A stretch of DNA of 64,000 nucleotides from Nonomuraea pusilla (GTDB lineage Bacteria > Actinomycetota > Actinomycetes > Streptosporangiales > Streptosporangiaceae): NCBI RefSeq assembly GCF_900109355.1, contig NZ_FOBF01000009.1, positions 62,001-126,000 of the forward strand, written 5' to 3'. Under the pieces are notes generated by a model. The model worked only from the letters and a program-made list of their open reading frames with translations, was not told the origin of the DNA and did no database searches. Shown here one piece after another: positions 40,574 through 48,337 of this stretch; the stretch's first letter is position 1, and every line of letters starts with the position of its first letter. The translations under genes were made by a program, and so were the position numbers.

Positions 40574-41647
40574 TTACGGCTTGGCCGGAACGGTGATCTT
40601 GCCGTCGACGATGTCCTTCTTGGCAGCGTCGAGCTTGTCCTTGATGTCGTCGATCTCCCCACCGGTGGTGGACAGGCCGACGCCGTCGACCTTGAGGTCG
40701 TAGACGGTGTTGCTGCCGCCCTTCGCGCCGCCCTGGAAGGCCTTGACGAACTCGAACACCGCGACGTCCACGCGCTTGAGCATGGAGGTCATGATGACCG
40801 ACTGCAGGTCGGCTTCCTTGACGGTCTGGCGCTGGTCGGAGTCGACGCCGATCGCCTTCTTGCCGGCGGCGGCCGCCGCCTGGAACACGCCGAGGCCGGA
40901 GTCGCCGGCGGCGTGGTAGACGATCTCCGCGCCGTCCTGGAACATCTTCTCGGCCGCGACCTTGCCCTTGTCGGGGGCCTTGAAGCCGCTGAAGTCGCCG
41001 TCGGGGGTGAGGTACTTCACGTCGATCTTGGCGTCCGCCTTGACCGACTTCACGCCGGCCACGAAGCCCGCCTCGAACTTCTTGATCAGGTCGTTCTCGA
41101 CGCCGCCGACGAAGCCGACGTGGCCGCTCTTCGCCTTGGTGGCGGCCGCGACGCCGGCCAGGTACGAGCCCTGCTCCTCGGCGAACAGCAGGCCGGTGAC
41201 GTTCGGGGCGTTGGAGGCGGAGTCCACGACCGCGAACTGGATGTCGGGGTACTCCTCGGCGGCCTTCTTGATGTCCTCGCCGTAGGCGAAGCCGACGCCG
41301 ATGATCGGGTTGTAGCCGGCGTCCGCGAGCTGGCGCAGCAGCTCACCGCGGTTGGAACCGTCGGCGGCGGGGCTCAGCTCCTTGATGTCGGCCTTCAGCT
41401 CGCTCTTGGCCTTCTCCAGGCCGGCGTACGCGGCATCGTTGAACGACTTGTCGCCGCGGCCGCCCACGTCGAAGGCGAGGCCGACCTTCAGACCGCTCTT
41501 CGACGCCTCGCTGCTCGTGCCGCCGCTCGACGCCGTGCTGGCCGAGGTGTCCCCACCGTTGCCGCTGCCACCGCAGGCCGCGGCCGCCATGAGCAGGACA
41601 CCGGCCACGGAACCGACCGCAATCCTGCTGAATCGCTTGCCGAGCAA
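40574..41647 (-). CDS. BMP family substrate-binding lipoprotein (nucleoside importer)
   Basis: A 357-aa lipoprotein with signal residues 1-24 and a lipobox MAAAAC (Cys ~25). A Ser/Thr/Gly spacer leads into the bmp fold: LKVGLAFDVGGRGDKSFNDAAYAGLEKA, NRGELLRQLADAGYNPIIGVG, SNAPNVTGLLFAEEQGSYLAGVAA and VGVDSDQRQTVKEA-like IGVDSDQRQTV. The GRGDKSFND loop is the usual ligand-binding start. The TTG at 41647 (LLGKRFSR) has GGAGGGAG 5 nt upstream; no closer ATG or GTG fits the signal peptide. It is first in the nucleoside operon, and purine and pyrimidine nucleosides are the usual ligands. Confidence 0.92.
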   Translation of the reverse strand: MLGKRFSRIAVGSVAGVLLMAAAACGGSGNGGDTSASTASSGGTSSEASKSGLKVGLAFDVGGRGDKSFNDAAYAGLEKAKSELKADIKELSPAADGSNRGELLRQLADAGYNPIIGVGFAYGEDIKKAAEEYPDIQFAVVDSASNAPNVTGLLFAEEQGSYLAGVAAATKAKSGHVGFVGGVENDLIKKFEAGFVAGVKSVKADAKIDVKYLTPDGDFSGFKAPDKGKVAAEKMFQDGAEIVYHAAGDSGLGVFQAAAAAGKKAIGVDSDQRQTVKEADLQSVIMTSMLKRVDVAVFEFVKAFQGGAKGGSNTVYDLKVDGVGLSTTGGEIDDIKDKLDAAKKDIVDGKITVPAKP

Positions 41648-41937
41648 GTCGACTCCCTCCCATTTCACTCGCCGTCGGACTTCATCGCAGGCGCGAAGGA
41701 ACGTACGGCATCTGCACGGAAGATAGTTGCTTGACCAGGGCACACCAAACCGGCACACAGGGTCGAAACCGCTCCGTTATCGACATCAGTCGCGTCCGTG
41801 ACCTGAACACCTCGAAGCGGACCCTGGCGCAGGGGTTCCAAGTTTTACCCAATTTTGGGACATCGGGAGCTCTTGCCGTGGAGGCGATCATGGCAGAGAT
41901 TCCGCTTGTCGGTGGAAATTTCGTCACGGAGTCCCGT
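41648..41937. other. Divergent intergenic region between the BMP and X-Pro peptidase genes
   Basis: This 290-nt spacer must hold the promoters of the nucleoside operon and of the secreted peptidase. The palindrome CCCAATTTTGGG (41848-41859) lies in an AT-rich patch 78 nt before the peptidase start and could be an operator. I see no confident -35/-10 pair. Confidence 0.5.
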
Positions 41938-43827
41938 ATGCGCCCTTGGAAGGCCCTGGCGGTTCCCGCCGCGGTCGCGACGCTGGTCGCGGCCACGGCG
42001 GGAACCGCGCCGGCGACGGCCCAGCCCGTCCCGGCCGTCTCGATCGAGGACAACGCCACCCAGCCCGTCTTCTCCCGCGCCGACGCCGTCAAGCAGACGG
42101 TGTACGTCGAGGTGGAGGGGACCGACAGCGACCACGACGGCAGGCCCGACCGGGTCGCCGTGGACATCCTGCGGCCCAAGGAGACCGAGCAGGGGCTGAA
42201 GGTCCCAGTGATCATGGAGGCCAGCCCGTACTACGCGGGCGGCAACGACGTCCCCAACCACCCGGTGGACGTGGACGAGAACGGCGACCCGCTCCCCGCG
42301 CTGCTCGCCGAGCAGAACAAGCTCGCCGCCGAACCGTTCGACGGCTACTACGACAACTACTTCCTGCCCCGCGGGTACGCCGTCGCGCTGGTGGAGAACC
42401 TCGGCAGCGGACGCGCCACCGGCTGCCCCACCTCGGGCGACGCCAACGAGACCGCCGGCCCCAAGGCCGCCATCGACTGGCTGAACGGCCGCGCGAAGGG
42501 CTTCGACGCGGACGGCCGCCCCGTCGAGGCGACCTGGTCCACGGGGAACGTCGGCATGATCGGCGTCTCCTACAACGGCACGCTGCCCAACGCCGTCGCC
42601 GCCACCGGCGTCGAGGGCCTCAAGACGATCGTCCCGATCGCCGCCATCTCCAGCTGGTACGACTACTACCGCGCCAACGGCGGCGTCGTCGCCCCGGGCG
42701 GCTACCAGGGCGAGGACCTCGACGTGCTGGCCAAGTACGTCCTGACCAGGGAGAACGGCCAGGAGGTCTGCGGCGGCGTCATCGACGCCATCACGGCGGG
42801 CCAGGACCGCGTCACCGGCGACCACAGCCCGCTGTGGGCGGCGCGCGACTACCTCAAGGACGTCCGCAACGTGAAGGCCAGCGTCTTCCTCGTGCACGGG
42901 CTCAACGACTGGAACGTCAAGACCAAGCAGTTCGCCCAGTGGTGGTACGCGCTGAGCCGCCAGAACGTCCCGCGCAAGATCTGGCTGCACCAGGGCACCC
43001 ACATGAACCCCTTCAACCTGCGCACCGCCGAGTGGCTGCGCCAGCTCCACGGCTGGTTCGACCACTGGCTGTACGGCATCGACTCGGGCGTCACGCGCGA
43101 GCCGCAGGCCGACGTGGAGATCGCGCCCGGCCGGTGGGAGCGGCACGCCTCGTGGCCGCTGCCCGGCACCAGGCAGGTGCGGCTGCGCCCTGGCCCCGGC
43201 GGCACGCTCGGCACGCACCCGCGGCCGGCCGCGTCCAAGGAGTCGTTCACCGACCAGAAGACCCGCACCGCGGAGCAGCTCGCGGGCACCGCGCCGGCGG
43301 CCGACCCGAACCGGCTGGCCTACCTGACCGAGGAACTGCCCGCCGACCTGCGGATCTCCGGCACGCCGACGGTGAACGTCCGGGCGTCGCTGCGCGACGG
43401 GGCCTCGCCGTACCTGACGGCGCTGCTGGTCGACTACGGCACGGACGTCCGCCCGAACGGCACGCTGGTGCCGACCGGGGAGACGTACTGCTACGGCCAG
43501 GGGGTGCCGGGTGACACCGGCTGCACGGCGCTGCGGCGGCTGGGCACGAGCGAGACGCCGTTCACGATCGTCACGAGGGGCTGGCTGGACGTGCGCAACC
43601 GGCACGCGGCCGACCGGACCGAGCCGCTGCGCCCGGGCAAGGAGTACTCCTTCACCTGGGACCTCCAGCCGAAGGAGTACGTGGTCAAGCGGGGCCACCG
43701 GCTGGGCCTGGTGATCATCTCGACCGATCGCGACTTCACCCTGCGCTACCCGCCGGGCACGACGGTGACCGTCGCACCCGGCCGCTCGTCGCTGACGCTG
43801 CCGGTGGCGGGCGACCCGCTGACGTGA
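41938..43827 (+). CDS. Secreted Xaa-Pro dipeptidyl-peptidase (CocE/NonD family)
   Basis: A 629-aa exported alpha/beta-hydrolase. The signal peptide (residues ~1-32, RPWKALAVPAAVATLVAATAGTAPATA) is removed near AQP. The catalytic Ser lies in IGVSYNGTLPNAVA (~209), the Asp in HGLNDWNVK and the His in HQGTHMNPF. A C-terminal jelly-roll (SGTPTVNVRASLRDGASP to the end) is the CocE/X-Pro domain. It likely releases X-Pro dipeptides outside the cell from proline-rich peptides. The ATG at 41938 has GGAG 6 nt upstream and starts a proper signal; the frame stays open upstream but that part is AT-rich and non-signal. It is divergent from the nucleoside operon. Confidence 0.92.
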   Translation: MRPWKALAVPAAVATLVAATAGTAPATAQPVPAVSIEDNATQPVFSRADAVKQTVYVEVEGTDSDHDGRPDRVAVDILRPKETEQGLKVPVIMEASPYYAGGNDVPNHPVDVDENGDPLPALLAEQNKLAAEPFDGYYDNYFLPRGYAVALVENLGSGRATGCPTSGDANETAGPKAAIDWLNGRAKGFDADGRPVEATWSTGNVGMIGVSYNGTLPNAVAATGVEGLKTIVPIAAISSWYDYYRANGGVVAPGGYQGEDLDVLAKYVLTRENGQEVCGGVIDAITAGQDRVTGDHSPLWAARDYLKDVRNVKASVFLVHGLNDWNVKTKQFAQWWYALSRQNVPRKIWLHQGTHMNPFNLRTAEWLRQLHGWFDHWLYGIDSGVTREPQADVEIAPGRWERHASWPLPGTRQVRLRPGPGGTLGTHPRPAASKESFTDQKTRTAEQLAGTAPAADPNRLAYLTEELPADLRISGTPTVNVRASLRDGASPYLTALLVDYGTDVRPNGTLVPTGETYCYGQGVPGDTGCTALRRLGTSETPFTIVTRGWLDVRNRHAADRTEPLRPGKEYSFTWDLQPKEYVVKRGHRLGLVIISTDRDFTLRYPPGTTVTVAPGRSSLTLPVAGDPLT

Positions 43828-43839
43828 CCGCCGCCCGCG

Positions 43840-45063
43840 TCAGGCGACGACGGTGGAGACGGCGTCGAGCGGCGTGACCTCCCACAGCGCGGTCAGCGCC
43901 GTGGTGGCCATGACGCGGACGCCCATGGCGATCGACCGCTCGTCGACGTCGAAGCTGCCCTGGTGGATGTCGTAGGTGAGGCCGCCGGGCGTGCGCGTGC
44001 CCAGCCGGGCCAGGGCGCCGGGGACAGACTCGAGGTACCAGGCGAAGTCCTCGCCGCCGAGCGACTGCGGCGTGGGCACGGCGGAGCCCGCGCCCAGCGC
44101 CCGCTCGGCGGCCTCGCCCAGCATCTCGACGCTGACCTCGTCGTTCACCACGGGCGGGACGCCGCGGGTGTACTCCATGGCCGCCTCGATGCCGTACGCG
44201 CTCGCCACGGACTCCAGCAGCGACTTGATGAGGTCGGGGGCGGCGTGCCAGGCCTCCTCGTCGAGGCAGCGGATGGTGCCCTCGGCGATGCCGTCGTTCG
44301 GGATGGCGTTGGCCGCGGAGCCGGCCTCGACCCGGCCCCAGACGAGGCTGAGCGAGGAGCGCGGGTCGACGCGGCGCGACAGCGCGGCGGGCAGCTCGGT
44401 GAGGATCTTGGCGAGGGCGAAGACGAGGTCGGCCGTCAGGTGCGGGCGGGAGGTGTGGCCGCCGGGCCCGGACACCCTGACGACGACCCGGTCGCAGGCG
44501 GCCGTGATGGGGCCGGAGCGGATGCCGAGCTGGCCGACGTCGACGCGCGGGTCGCAGTGCAGCGCGAAGACACGGTCGACGCCGCTGATGCCGCCGTGCG
44601 CCATGACCTCGAGGGCGCCGCCCGGCAGCTCCTCCGCGGGCTGGAAGAGCAGGCGGACCCGGCCGGGCAGCAGCCCCGCCGCCGCCTGCTGGGCGAGGAA
44701 GAGGCCGGTGCCGAGGAGGGCGGTGGTGTGGACGTCGTGGCCGCACGCGTGGCACACGCCGGGGACGGTCGAGCGGTAGGAGACGTCCTTCTCATCCTGG
44801 AGGGGGAGCGCGTCGATGTCCGCGCGCAGCGCCACCGTCGGGCCGTCGCCGCTGCCCACGTCGCAGATGAGCCCGGTGCCGCGTGGCAGCACCGAGGGCG
44901 TGAGGCCGGCGGCGGTGAGCCGTTCGGCGATCTTCTGCGTCGTGCGGTATTCCGCGAAGGCCAGTTCAGGGTGCATGTGAAGGTCGCGGCGGAACGCCAC
45001 GAGGTCCCTTTCGGTCTCCGTCAGGAACGCGTCTAGTTCCCCCAGGAGCTCACGTCCCCGCAT
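43840..45063 (-). CDS. M20 family amidohydrolase (N-acyl amino acid/hippurate hydrolase-like)
   Basis: A 407-aa M20D-type amidohydrolase: RRDLHMHPELAFAEYRTT opens the family, CHACGHDVHTTALLG carries metal Cys/His/Asp ligands, LLFQPAEELPGGA the catalytic Glu pair, and SGPGGHTSRPH the dimer-domain histidine. EDFAWYLE near the C-terminus holds the last ligand region. Such enzymes cleave N-acetyl or N-aroyl amino acids, or amidated signals. The ATG at 45063 has only a weak GGATGG upstream. It is divergent from the PGM1-like peptide ligase; a hydrolase that trims amide bonds beside a ligase that forms them may be functional, but this is inference. Confidence 0.9.
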   Translation of the reverse strand: MRGRELLGELDAFLTETERDLVAFRRDLHMHPELAFAEYRTTQKIAERLTAAGLTPSVLPRGTGLICDVGSGDGPTVALRADIDALPLQDEKDVSYRSTVPGVCHACGHDVHTTALLGTGLFLAQQAAAGLLPGRVRLLFQPAEELPGGALEVMAHGGISGVDRVFALHCDPRVDVGQLGIRSGPITAACDRVVVRVSGPGGHTSRPHLTADLVFALAKILTELPAALSRRVDPRSSLSLVWGRVEAGSAANAIPNDGIAEGTIRCLDEEAWHAAPDLIKSLLESVASAYGIEAAMEYTRGVPPVVNDEVSVEMLGEAAERALGAGSAVPTPQSLGGEDFAWYLESVPGALARLGTRTPGGLTYDIHQGSFDVDERSIAMGVRVMATTALTALWEVTPLDAVSTVVA

Positions 45064-45181
45064 CAGTCACCATCCCGTTCATGCCGCCTCTACACCTGCC
45101 CGCCGAGCGCGGCTTTAGCACTGTCATTTACGATGTGTCCCGCTGCAGCCACCCGGTGGAGCAGCCGCTCGGCGAAATCAC

Positions 45182-45355
45182 ATGCCACAACCGTCTGGTG
45201 TCGGTGCGCGAGAGATCGTCAGCACGGGCTTGCGTTCATCGGTCGCCGGTACTGCTGCAGCCCAGGTACGCGACGATCAGCCGCGAGCCCGATGGCGATG
45301 GTTCGACTTTATCGCTCTCGCCTGGCTGCTCGCCGACAAGTACACCAAAAGTTAG
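45182..45355 (+). CDS. Candidate precursor-like small peptide gene (57 aa)
   Basis: This is the ATG-started frame immediately before the ligase on the same strand. The translation has a polar N-terminal half (MPQPSGVGAREIVSTGL...) and an aromatic, hydrophobic C-terminus (RWRWFDFIALAWLLADKYTKS minus its first Arg). That layout is like a leader plus core, or a small membrane peptide. About 36 of 57 codons end in G or C, well below neighbouring genes, and there is no clear Shine-Dalgarno sequence (GGCGAAATCAC before the ATG). It is reported because PGM1-type ligases act on ribosomal peptides. It may equally be an untranslated leader. Confidence 0.35.
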   Translation: MPQPSGVGAREIVSTGLRSSVAGTAAAQVRDDQPRARWRWFDFIALAWLLADKYTKS

Positions 45356-45405
45356 CCGATTGCACGACCGTAACCGCAGGTCATCACCGTACGTAACCAC
45401 TTTCC

Positions 45406-45422
45406 TGACTACGACGTAGTCA
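45406..45422. promoter_or_regulatory. Perfect 17-bp palindrome upstream of the PGM1-like ligase
   Basis: TGACTACGACGTAGTCA has 8-bp arms around a single central A and sits 138 nt before the ligase ATG, downstream of the small ORF. Its length and symmetry fit an operator for a dimeric regulator. Confidence 0.65.
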
Positions 45423-45559
45423 CAAGGGATCATTAGATGGTGACCCAATGTCGCCACTCCCAAACGTGGTCACGGATTTCGAATCCTGTCACCTTCCGTC
45501 ATGGTCATCACACTTCGGCGATGGCTGATTTCGGGAAGAATGCGTGTTTCACTCGCCAT

Positions 45560-46951
45560 ATGATCACTAAAATCCCGTTCGGGGAGAAGTATGCCGGGTT
45601 GAGCATCTTCGAGCCGAGTGAGGGGACCCTGGTGGTCGTGCCCTCGCTCACTCTCCCCCAGGACGAGCTGCGCCGCATCAAGGCGGTCAGGTCGTACGAG
45701 GAGCGCCTGCTCTTCCTGCTGATGACCCTCCGCGAACCCCGGGTGAAGGTGGTCTACGTCTCCTCCGTCCCGATCGACCCCGACATCGTCGACTACTACC
45801 TCAGTTTCCTGCCCGACCCCGACGGCGCCGCCGAGCGCCTGGAGATGGTCAGCCTCGACGAGCCGTGGTCCCAGCCGCTGACGACGACCCTGCTGAGGCG
45901 TCCCGACGTGATCGAGCGCCTCAGGGAGGCCGTCGACGGCGACGCCTGCCTCGTGCCGTTCGTGCTCGGGGAGCCGGAGGAGGAGCTCGCCGCGCTGCTC
46001 GGCATCCCGATCTACGGCCCCGCCACGGCGCTCGCCTCCTACGGCTCCAAGAGCGGCGCGCGCGAGGTGGGCCTGACCGCCGGCGTGCCCATGGCGCGCG
46101 GCTTCGGCGACCTGCGCTCGGCCGCCCAGATCGAGGAGGCCGTCGAGGCGCTGCCCGGCGAGCGGGTCATCGTCAAGCTGAACGACGGCTACTCCGGGCT
46201 CGGCAACGCCATCGTGCTCAAGGCCGACAGGTCGCTCACCAGGTTCTCCGCCGAGGGCGAGACCTGGGAGACGTTCACCGCCAAGATCGCCCAGCGGGGG
46301 GCCGTGGCCGAGGAGTTCATCGAGCACCAGCCGCTCCACCACCCCAGCGCCCTCGCCCGCGTCACGCCCGGCGGCCACGCCGAGGTGCTCGCCACCCACG
46401 ACCAGGTGCTCGGCGGCCCGAACAACGACGTCTACCAGGGCTGCACGTTCCCCGCCGCGCCCGAGTACCGCTCGCTCGTGGGAGAGTCCGCCGCCAGGAT
46501 CGCCAAGGTCCTCGCCGAGCGGGGCGTCGTGGGCGTCTTCGGGATGGACTTCTTCGCGCTCAAGACCGACGCCGGCTACGCCGCGCTGCTGTGCGAGATC
46601 AACCTGCGGATCGGCGGCACCACCCACCCGTACGGGGCGGCCCTGATGACCACCGGCGCGACCTACGACCCCGCCACGGGCCTGCTCATGGCCGGGGACC
46701 GGCCGAAGTACTACCAGGCGACGGACAACTGCTCGGCCGCCGGCCTGCGCGGACGCACGCCGCGCGACATCGTGAAGACCGCCGAGCGGCTCGGGATCGG
46801 CTTCGACCCGGTGACCCGGACGGGGAACGTGTTCCACCTGCTGGGAGCGGTGCCCGAGTACGGGAAACTGGGCTTCACCTCGATCGGCGACTCCCGCGAG
46901 GAGGCCGACGAGCTGCACCGGCTCACGAGAGACCTGCTCTGCGGCTCCTGA
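45560..46951 (+). CDS. ATP-grasp peptide ligase related to PGM1
   Basis: A 463-aa ATP-grasp protein. Its first ~165 residues are a Rossmann-like preATP domain (FEPSEGTLVVVPSLTLP, VYVSSVPIDPDIVDYYLSFLPD). The ATP-grasp core follows: RVIVKLNDGYSGLGNAIVLK (nucleotide Lys and Gly loop, ~200), AVAEEFIEHQ, and the metal-binding FALKTDAGYAALLCEINLRIGGTTHPYG (~330-355). The EINLR-GGTTHP signature is typical of the PGM1-related ligases named after the pheganomycin enzyme, which joins an unusual amino acid to a ribosomal peptide. The ATG at 45560 gives MITKIPFGEK; an ATG at 45521 is also possible, and neither has a clear ribosome site. The stop overlaps the convergent SCO4848-like gene by 29 nt. Confidence 0.85.
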   Translation: MITKIPFGEKYAGLSIFEPSEGTLVVVPSLTLPQDELRRIKAVRSYEERLLFLLMTLREPRVKVVYVSSVPIDPDIVDYYLSFLPDPDGAAERLEMVSLDEPWSQPLTTTLLRRPDVIERLREAVDGDACLVPFVLGEPEEELAALLGIPIYGPATALASYGSKSGAREVGLTAGVPMARGFGDLRSAAQIEEAVEALPGERVIVKLNDGYSGLGNAIVLKADRSLTRFSAEGETWETFTAKIAQRGAVAEEFIEHQPLHHPSALARVTPGGHAEVLATHDQVLGGPNNDVYQGCTFPAAPEYRSLVGESAARIAKVLAERGVVGVFGMDFFALKTDAGYAALLCEINLRIGGTTHPYGAALMTTGATYDPATGLLMAGDRPKYYQATDNCSAAGLRGRTPRDIVKTAERLGIGFDPVTRTGNVFHLLGAVPEYGKLGFTSIGDSREEADELHRLTRDLLCGS

Positions 46952-47132
46952 GCCCGTGCCAGCCGATCACCGCCAGCACCACCGCCAGGAGGATGTTCAC
47001 CGCGATCAGGATGCCGTGCACCACGTAGAAGCCGGTCGGATGACCGTCGGCCAGGTTGAACCCCAGGTTCACCCATTCGAAGACCATGAACGCGGCGAGC
47101 GCGACGAGGAATCCGGCGATCTTTCGTGACAT
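46923..47132 (-). CDS. Small SCO4848-like membrane protein
   Basis: A 69-aa protein with two transmembrane helices: IAGFLVALAAFMVFEWVNLGF and VHGILIAVNILLAVVLAVIGWHG. The intervening loop is NLADGHPTGFYVVH. Size, the FEWVNLGFNL motif and position beside a D-Ala-D-Ala carboxypeptidase match the SCO4848 family of streptomycetes. The ATG at 47132 (SRKIAGF) has AGAGAG 6-7 nt upstream; the ATG two codons earlier is possible. Function is unknown, presumably in the envelope. Confidence 0.85.
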   Translation of the reverse strand: MSRKIAGFLVALAAFMVFEWVNLGFNLADGHPTGFYVVHGILIAVNILLAVVLAVIGWHGLRSRRAGLS

Positions 47133-47215
47133 GACCATCTCTCTAGTATCGAGGGCGGATCTTCGGGGGAAGTGTCGCCACATGGACATTCGAGCGAAGC
47201 TACGCTGAGACCGCC

Positions 47216-48337
47216 ATGTGGACCAAAATCGTGCCTGTTACGGCACTTCTCACCGCTGTCACGTTCACGGTCGTACCGGACGCGACAGCGCACGCCACAC
47301 CGAACACGCCGGTGGGCGGAGAGGCGCTGGGCAGCCACGGCCTGGTGCGGCCGGCGGGCGTGGACGCGCCTCCCAAGACCAAGGCTACGTCCTACGTGAT
47401 AGCGGACCTCGACACCGGCGACGTGCTCGCGGCCAAGGACCCACACGGCCGTTACCTCCCGGCCAGCACGCAGAAGATGCTGACCGCCGTCACCCTCCTG
47501 CCCAAACTGGACAAGAACCGCAAGGTGCGGCCCAGCGCCAACGCCTGCAACCAGGAGGGCACCGCCGTCGGGCTCACGCCCAAGATGACGTACAAGGTGG
47601 ACGACCTGTTCCGGGCGCTCATGATGTCGTCCGGCAACGACGCCGCCATGGCGCTGGCCGAGACGAACGGCGGCGTCGCCAAGACCATGCGCGACATGAA
47701 CGCCGAGGCGCACCGGCTGCAGGCGTACGACACGGTGGCCAAGACGCCGAGCGGCCTCGACCAGCCCGGCCAGAGCAGCTCGGCGTACGACCTGGCGCTG
47801 ATCGCCCGCGCCGGGCTCGCCAACCCCGACTTCCGCCGCTACGTCAGCACGAAGACCGCCAAGTTCCCCGCGCCCAAGAACTACTACGAGATCAGCAACC
47901 ACAACAAGCTGCTGTGGCGCTACCAGGGCACGATCGGCGTCAAGAACGGCTGGACGTCCAAGGCGCAGGGCAGCTTCGTCGGCGCCGCCACCCGCGGCGG
48001 CCACACCGTCCTCGTCGCGATCATGCGCCACGAGGGCTACTTCTGGGAGGAAGTGGCCAAGCTGCTCGACTGGGGCTTCGCCGTGCGGGGCAAGGCGCAG
48101 CCGGTCGGACGGCTCGTCGACCCGCTGCCCGACACCCCGCCGCAGGCGCAGCGGGCCCCGCAGGCGGCGGCCCCCACCGGCCAGGCCACCCCGGCCGCCC
48201 GGCCCTCGCTGCTCGACGCCTCCGCGTCCAGGCAGAACGGCTCCACGTACACGATCGGCGCGATCGTCATCGGCGGCGGCCTGCTGTTCGGCCTGGTCTG
48301 GCTCGGGTACGGGATCAGGCGCCGCAGGAGGCTATGA
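47216..48337 (+). CDS. D-alanyl-D-alanine carboxypeptidase (class A-type PBP, S11 family)
   Basis: A 373-aa membrane-bound peptidoglycan enzyme. The signal peptide spans residues ~1-26. Penicillin-binding motifs are SxxK in PASTQKMLTAV (~87), SxN in MSSGNDAAMA (~145) and KTG-like IGVKNGWTSKA (~242). A C-terminal transmembrane helix (TYTIGAIVIGGGLLFGLVWLGYG) and an Arg-rich tail anchor it, with a Pro/Ala/Gln linker between. It trims terminal D-Ala from stem peptides. The ATG at 47216 follows TACGCT by only ~7 nt, so the transcript may be leaderless. It is convergent with yihY by 6 nt. Confidence 0.93.
   Translation: MWTKIVPVTALLTAVTFTVVPDATAHATPNTPVGGEALGSHGLVRPAGVDAPPKTKATSYVIADLDTGDVLAAKDPHGRYLPASTQKMLTAVTLLPKLDKNRKVRPSANACNQEGTAVGLTPKMTYKVDDLFRALMMSSGNDAAMALAETNGGVAKTMRDMNAEAHRLQAYDTVAKTPSGLDQPGQSSSAYDLALIARAGLANPDFRRYVSTKTAKFPAPKNYYEISNHNKLLWRYQGTIGVKNGWTSKAQGSFVGAATRGGHTVLVAIMRHEGYFWEEVAKLLDWGFAVRGKAQPVGRLVDPLPDTPPQAQRAPQAAAPTGQATPAARPSLLDASASRQNGSTYTIGAIVIGGGLLFGLVWLGYGIRRRRRL

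Larger units (their letters stand above)
45064..45559. other. Long AT-richer spacer upstream of the PGM1-like ligase
   Basis: Almost 500 nt separate the M20 amidohydrolase from the ligase start, and the base composition is lower in GC than the flanking genes. It holds a 57-codon + strand ORF (45182-45355), a perfect 17-bp palindrome (45406-45422) and an inverted pair GGTGACC/GTGGTCAC (45439 and 45466). Other open frames over the same bases, including a 75-codon minus frame at 45236-45463, lack ribosome sites and family features. Confidence 0.6.

Noticed and set aside
41845..43698. 617-codon minus-strand ORF opposite the X-Pro peptidase
   Set aside because: Shadow of the peptidase gene; the translation has no domain features.
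45081..45419. 112-codon + strand ORF over the same leader
   Set aside because: It crosses the palindrome, lacks a ribosome site and ends in a Ser/Thr-rich low-complexity stretch; the shorter frame at 45182 has a more peptide-like layout.
45236..45463. 75-codon minus-strand ORF in the ligase leader
   Set aside because: No ribosome site, no recognisable sequence, and it overlaps the better-supported + strand candidate and the palindrome.
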